Part shown: positions 60,598 through 64,000 of the stretch, in pieces
Position numbering within the stretch: position 1 is the first letter of the stretch
How the letters are laid out: every line of letters begins with the position of its first letter
Source: Micromonospora eburnea
Lineage (GTDB): Bacteria; Actinomycetota; Actinomycetes; Mycobacteriales; Micromonosporaceae
Direction of reading: 5' to 3'
Length of the DNA stretch: 64,000 nucleotides
Assembly: GCF_900090225.1 (NCBI RefSeq)
Contig: NZ_FMHY01000002.1
Span: forward strand, 1,178,001-1,242,000
The notes under the pieces: generated by a model
Database searches by the model: none
What the model saw: the letters and a program-made list of their open reading frames with translations, nothing else
What the model was told of the DNA's origin: nothing
Position numbers and translations under genes: made by a program

Positions 60598-61004
60598 TCA
60601 TGGAACGGTTGACGGCTGAGGAGCGGCTGACCCTCAAGACCGGGGCGTTCGGCGCCGTCTTCCTGGTCTCCAACGCCGAGCCCGGGATGCTGGCCATGGT
60701 GCGGGAGAGCATCGCGGCGTCGGGTGCGTTCGGCGCGGCCAGCGGGGTGGTGAAGGAGGCGCTGACCACCGGCCCGCTGCCGGAGCTGCCCCGGGACTCC
60801 GAGCTGGAGATCGAGGCGACCGTGTTGCCCGCGCTGAGCCGGTCGATGGCGATCCTGCGGGCGAAGTCACCGGGGGACGTCGAGATGTACCGGTCGGTGG
60901 TGCTGGCCGCGGCCGACCAGGTGGCGCAGGCCCATCGCGGCGTGAGTTCCGGCGAGGCGACGGTGCTCGACCGGATCAGGGCGGCCCTGGCCGAGCCGGC
61001 CTGA
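60594..61004 (+). CDS. Hypothetical helical protein coupled to the GNAT gene
   Basis: The 136-residue protein starts MIMERLTAEERLTLKTGAFG at an ATGA overlap with the GNAT gene. It is mostly helical and without signal peptide. The pattern (GAVFLVSNAEPGMLAMVRES) looks conserved in actinobacteria but I know no function. Coupling suggests joint expression with the acetyltransferase. Confidence 0.75.
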   Translation: MIMERLTAEERLTLKTGAFGAVFLVSNAEPGMLAMVRESIAASGAFGAASGVVKEALTTGPLPELPRDSELEIEATVLPALSRSMAILRAKSPGDVEMYRSVVLAAADQVAQAHRGVSSGEATVLDRIRAALAEPA

Positions 61005-61173
61005 CCGACTGGGCGGACCAGAGGGTCCGGATGCTGGCCCGGACGCAGCGGTCGCGGACCCGGCCGCAGGCGCACCGGTAGGTGTCCGGGACCATCCGAC
61101 GGCAGGGGCGGCGGGAGGTGGGGCCGCCTTCCGCCGCGTCGCGTACGGTCACCGGAACGGCCTTTTCCGACAT
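60976..61173 (-). CDS. Small cysteine-containing protein, 65 residues
   Basis: ATG at 61173 has an excellent ribosome-binding site (GGGAGGTGA, four bases before). The product has cysteines spaced CRRMVPDTYRCACGRVRDRC, which could bind a metal as a small zinc ribbon. Third codon positions are G/C rich. The last ~10 codons overlap the 3' end of the convergent gene. No family recognised. Confidence 0.55.
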   Translation of the reverse strand: MSEKAVPVTVRDAAEGGPTSRRPCRRMVPDTYRCACGRVRDRCVRASIRTLWSAQSVRPARPGPP

Positions 61174-61393
61174 ATGCGTCACCTCCCGATTTGCGAGCTT
61201 ACCCGCGCTTCGGTCCCGCGGTGAGCTGTGTCACTCTAAGGCTCCGAAGGGGTGATGCTACTTGCGGGTAACATTGGCCCCGTGGGCAAGTGCACAGCAG
61301 CCCGTAGTTGACCGATCGTTAAGTCACGCGGGAGGCTGCGCCCGTGACCGGGCGAGGGATCGCTACACCAAACAGGAGGGTCGTCGAAGCGCG

Positions 61394-62173
61394 ATGAACA
61401 TCGTCGTACTCGTCAAGCAGGTGCCTGATTCGGGCGCGGACCGCAACCTGCGTGCTGACGACAACACCGTCGACCGCGGTTCGGCGAGCAACGTCATCAA
61501 TGAGATGGACGAGTATGCCATCGAGGAGGCGTTGAAGATCAAGGAGGCGCACGGCGGTGAGGTCACGATCCTGACCATGGGTCCGGACCAGGCGACCGAG
61601 TCGATCCGTAAGGCGCTGTCCATGGGGCCGGACAGGGCCGTGCACGTGGTGGACGACGCGTTGCACGGTTCGTGCGCGGTGGTCACCTCGAAGGTGCTCG
61701 CGGCCGCGCTCGGCCAGTTGGGCGCGGACCTGGTGATCTGTGGTGCGGAGTCGACCGACGGTCGGGTCCAGGTGATGCCGCACATGATCGCCGAGCGGCT
61801 GGGTGTGGCCGCGCTGACCGGTGCGCGCAAGCTCACCGTCGACGGGTCGACCCTGACGGTGGAGCGGCAGACGGAGGAGGGCTACGAGGTGGTCACCGCC
61901 TCGACCCCGGCCGTGGTCTCCGTGTGGGACACGATCAACGAGCCGCGTTACCCGTCGTTCAAGGGCATCATGGCCGCGAAGAAGAAGCCGGTGCAGACGC
62001 TCGCCCTGGCTGATTTGGGTGTCGCCGCCTCCGAGGTGGGTTTCGACGGGGCGACCAGCACCGTGCTCGAGCACACCAAGCGCCCGCCGCGCTCCGGCGG
62101 CGAGAAGATCACCGACGAGGGCGAGGGCGGCGTGAAGCTGGTCGAGTTCCTCGCCACCGAGAAGTTCGTGTGA
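61394..62173 (+). CDS. etfB: Electron transfer flavoprotein beta subunit
   Basis: The 259-residue protein starts MNIVVLVKQVPDSG and has the EtfB signature around DLVICGAESTDG, with AMP/FAD-binding segments. With EtfA it carries electrons from acyl-CoA and related dehydrogenases to the membrane quinone pool. AGGAGGG lies 13 bases before the ATG, farther than ideal. etfA follows after 9 bp. Confidence 0.96.
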   Translation: MNIVVLVKQVPDSGADRNLRADDNTVDRGSASNVINEMDEYAIEEALKIKEAHGGEVTILTMGPDQATESIRKALSMGPDRAVHVVDDALHGSCAVVTSKVLAAALGQLGADLVICGAESTDGRVQVMPHMIAERLGVAALTGARKLTVDGSTLTVERQTEEGYEVVTASTPAVVSVWDTINEPRYPSFKGIMAAKKKPVQTLALADLGVAASEVGFDGATSTVLEHTKRPPRSGGEKITDEGEGGVKLVEFLATEKFV

Positions 62174-62182
62174 GGTCTGGAC

Positions 62183-63142
62183 ATGTCTGAGGTTCTCGTC
62201 GTCGTCGAAGCCACCCGGGAGTTCGGCGTCAAGAAGGTCACCCTGGAGATGCTCACCCTCGCCCGCGAGCTGGGCACCCCGAGCGCGGTCGTGCTCGGTG
62301 GTGCCGGCGCGGCGGCGGCGCTGGGCGCCAAGCTGGGCGAGTACGGCGCGGAGAAGGTCTACGCCGCCGAGGGTGAGGAGATCGACGGCTACCTGGTGGC
62401 CCCGAAGGCCACCGTGCTGGCCGACCTCGTCGCTCGGGTGCAGCCGGCGGCGGTGCTGCTCGCCTCGTCCCAGGAGGGCAAGGAGATCGCCGCCCGGCTC
62501 GCCGTGAAGCTGGACAACGGCATCCTGACCGACGTGGTCGCCCTCGAAGCGGACGGCACCGCGACCCAGGTCGCCTTCGCCGGCTCCACCATCGTCAAGT
62601 CCAAGGTCACCAAGGGCCTGCCGCTGGTCACCGTGCGGCCGAACTCGCTCACCCCGGCCCCGGCCCCGGCCACCCCGGCCGTCGAGCAGCTCACCGTCTC
62701 CGTCGGTGACGCCGACAAGTTGGCCCGGGTCGTCGAGCGGGTCGCCGAGCAGAAGGGCTCCCGCCCCGAGCTCACCGAGGCGTCCGTCGTCGTCTCCGGC
62801 GGCCGCGGGGTCGGCAACGCCGACAACTTCAAGCTGGTCGAGGAGCTGGCCGACCTGCTCGGCGGCGCGGTCGGCGCGTCTCGCGCGGCGGTCGACTCCG
62901 GGTTCTACCCGCACCAGTTCCAGGTGGGCCAGACCGGCAAGACCGTCTCCCCGCAGCTCTACATCGCGCTGGGCATCTCCGGCGCGATCCAGCACCGCGC
63001 CGGCATGCAGACCTCGAAGACCATCGTCGCGGTCAACAAGGACGGCGAGGCGCCGATCTTCGAGCTGGCCGACTACGGCGTGGTCGGCGACCTGTTCAAG
63101 GTCGTCCCGCAGGCCGCCGAGGAGATCCGCAAGCGCCGGTGA
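62183..63142 (+). CDS. etfA: Electron transfer flavoprotein alpha subunit
   Basis: The 319-residue protein starts [15 protein letters not shown]. The C-terminal FAD domain has [34 protein letters not shown] and [16 protein letters not shown], all typical of EtfA. It forms the heterodimer with EtfB. No Etf:quinone oxidoreductase gene is visible. The operon is followed by a hairpin at 63169-63211. Confidence 0.96.
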   Translation: MSEVLVVVEATREFGVKKVTLEMLTLARELGTPSAVVLGGAGAAAALGAKLGEYGAEKVYAAEGEEIDGYLVAPKATVLADLVARVQPAAVLLASSQEGKEIAARLAVKLDNGILTDVVALEADGTATQVAFAGSTIVKSKVTKGLPLVTVRPNSLTPAPAPATPAVEQLTVSVGDADKLARVVERVAEQKGSRPELTEASVVVSGGRGVGNADNFKLVEELADLLGGAVGASRAAVDSGFYPHQFQVGQTGKTVSPQLYIALGISGAIQHRAGMQTSKTIVAVNKDGEAPIFELADYGVVGDLFKVVPQAAEEIRKRR

Positions 63143-63168
63143 GCGCTCCGCGATAAGGACGAAAGGGA

Positions 63169-63211
63169 GCTGATCGGCGGGCCGGGGAGCTGAGCCGGCC
63201 CGCCGATCAGC
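63169..63211 (+). terminator. Terminator after etfA
   Basis: A perfect 17-bp stem (63169-63185 with 63195-63211) with a 9-nt loop. Confidence 0.75.
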
Positions 63212-63345
63212 CGTCAGGGCGGCCCTCGGTTCAGCCTACCGAGCAAGGACATCCGCATCATGCCGGGAAGGACAAACCGGACCTGGTTCCTGAGGAGCGG
63301 TCCGGGGCCCGGCACGCCCCGGCTCGGCCGTTAGGCTGAACCCCG

Positions 63346-64000
63346 ATGGCATACCTGGATCACGCGGCGACGACCCCGATGCTCGACGAGGCACTTGAGG
63401 CGTACGTCGCCACCGCCCGCGAGGTGGGCAACGCGTCGTCGCTGCACGCCGCCGGCCGGTGCGCCCGCCGGCGGGTGGAGGAGTCCCGTGAACGGGTCGC
63501 CGCCGTGCTCGGTGCCCGCCCCTCCGAGGTGATCTTCACCGGGGGTGGCACGGAGAGCGACAACCTCGCCGTGAAGGGCGTCTTCTGGGCCCGCCGCGCC
63601 GCCCGCGCCGACCGCACCCGGGTGGTCGCCAGCGCCGTCGAGCACCACGCGGTGCTGGACACGGTGGACTGGCTGGCCGGACACGAGGGCGCCGAGGTCG
63701 GCTGGCTGCCGGTCGACGCCATCGGCCGGCTCGACCCGGAGCGGCTCCGTGCCGAGCTGTCCACGCACGGCGACCGGGTCGCCCTGGTCACCGCGATGTG
63801 GGCGAACAACGAGGTGGGCACGGTGCAGCCGGTGGCCGAGCTGGCCGCGGTCGCCGCCGAGCACGGTGTGCCGTTCCACACCGACGCGGTCCAGGCCGTC
63901 GGCCAGGTACCGGTCGACTTCGCCGCCAGCGGGGTCTCCGCGCTCACCGTCACCGGGCACAAGCTCGGCGGTCCGGCCGGCGTGGGCGCGCTGCTGCTGG
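63346..64000 (+). CDS. Cysteine desulfurase (NifS/IscS-type), 3' end outside the window
   Basis: The first 218 residues are visible. [12 protein letters not shown] starts the protein; [15 protein letters not shown] and [10 protein letters not shown] are family motifs, and the PLP lysine is Lys206 in TVTGHKLGG. The enzyme removes sulfur from cysteine for tRNA thiolation or Fe-S assembly. In actinobacteria this gene next to etfBA often precedes mnmA, but that part is outside the window. The catalytic cysteine loop is not yet reached. Confidence 0.93.
   Translation, partial: MAYLDHAATTPMLDEALEAYVATAREVGNASSLHAAGRCARRRVEESRERVAAVLGARPSEVIFTGGGTESDNLAVKGVFWARRAARADRTRVVASAVEHHAVLDTVDWLAGHEGAEVGWLPVDAIGRLDPERLRAELSTHGDRVALVTAMWANNEVGTVQPVAELAAVAAEHGVPFHTDAVQAVGQVPVDFAASGVSALTVTGHKLGGPAGVGALLL

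Noticed and set aside
60601..61004. Second GNAT domain downstream of the acetyltransferase
   Set aside because: The coupled 136-residue protein lacks the acetyl-CoA loop and strand pattern, so it is left as hypothetical.

Overview
The window is high-GC actinobacterial DNA, with strong G/C preference at third codon positions, many GTG starts and 4-bp ATGA/GTGA gene overlaps. Gene content (L,D-transpeptidases, Orn, EtfBA, GT87-type mannosyltransferase, ROK and NarL-type regulators, DUF6232 proteins, long secreted RHS proteins) suggests a chromosome of the Micromonosporaceae, such as Micromonospora or a close relative. That placement is inference from content and style, not from a marker gene. 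No insertion sequence, integrase, CRISPR array or replication origin was recognised.

Layout. 1-7.2 kb: the end of an ECF-type ABC ATPase; a leftward operon of ECF sigma factor, MauE/DoxX-like protein, DsbA-like thioredoxin and a secreted/membrane protein; facing away from it a copper module (CopC-CopD fusion, YcnI). 7.3-12.5 kb: GT87 membrane glycosyltransferase, oligoribonuclease, tRNA-His and two tandem L,D-transpeptidase lipoproteins. 12.6-17.4 kb: two identical tRNA-Lys(CTT) genes flank a carbohydrate cassette (MFS transporter, GH2 enzyme, DUF2804 protein). 17.7-21.1 kb: a hypothetical gene, then a regulator with two predicted DNA-binding domains divergent from a DUF4097 gene and an alpha/beta hydrolase, with an 18-bp perfect palindrome between them. 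21.3-35.0 kb: two giant secreted proteins, a 2183-residue multidomain protein with four large repeats and a 2106-residue RHS protein with a variable C-terminal domain, followed by an overlapping lipoprotein gene that could be its immunity partner. 35.2-39.1 kb: a NarL-type two-component system divergent from two small membrane proteins. 39.2-44.8 kb: the most unusual region, EACC1 followed by a caspase fused to four EccC/FtsK-like ATPase modules, then a helix-turn-helix/Clp-N protein with a probably leaderless promoter covered by twin operators. 44.8-64 kb: mostly ordinary metabolism and transport (GH3 and ROK regulator, ABC exporter, ribokinase, GlxA-type regulator, rhodanese, DUF6232 pair, enoyl-CoA hydratase, ThDP enzyme, DUF202 pair, GNAT, etfBA, cysteine desulfurase).

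How parts fit together. The copper and thiol-redox genes form a divergent envelope-stress unit. The RHS protein and its lipoprotein look like a toxin-immunity pair acting outside the cytoplasm. The EACC1/caspase/ATPase pair looks like an NTP-dependent conflict (regulated suicide or defence) system that has recruited a type VII secretion-style motor without any other type VII secretion gene nearby. Two similar palindromic intergenic elements, near 46.0 and 54.9 kb, appear to be members of one dispersed repeat family.
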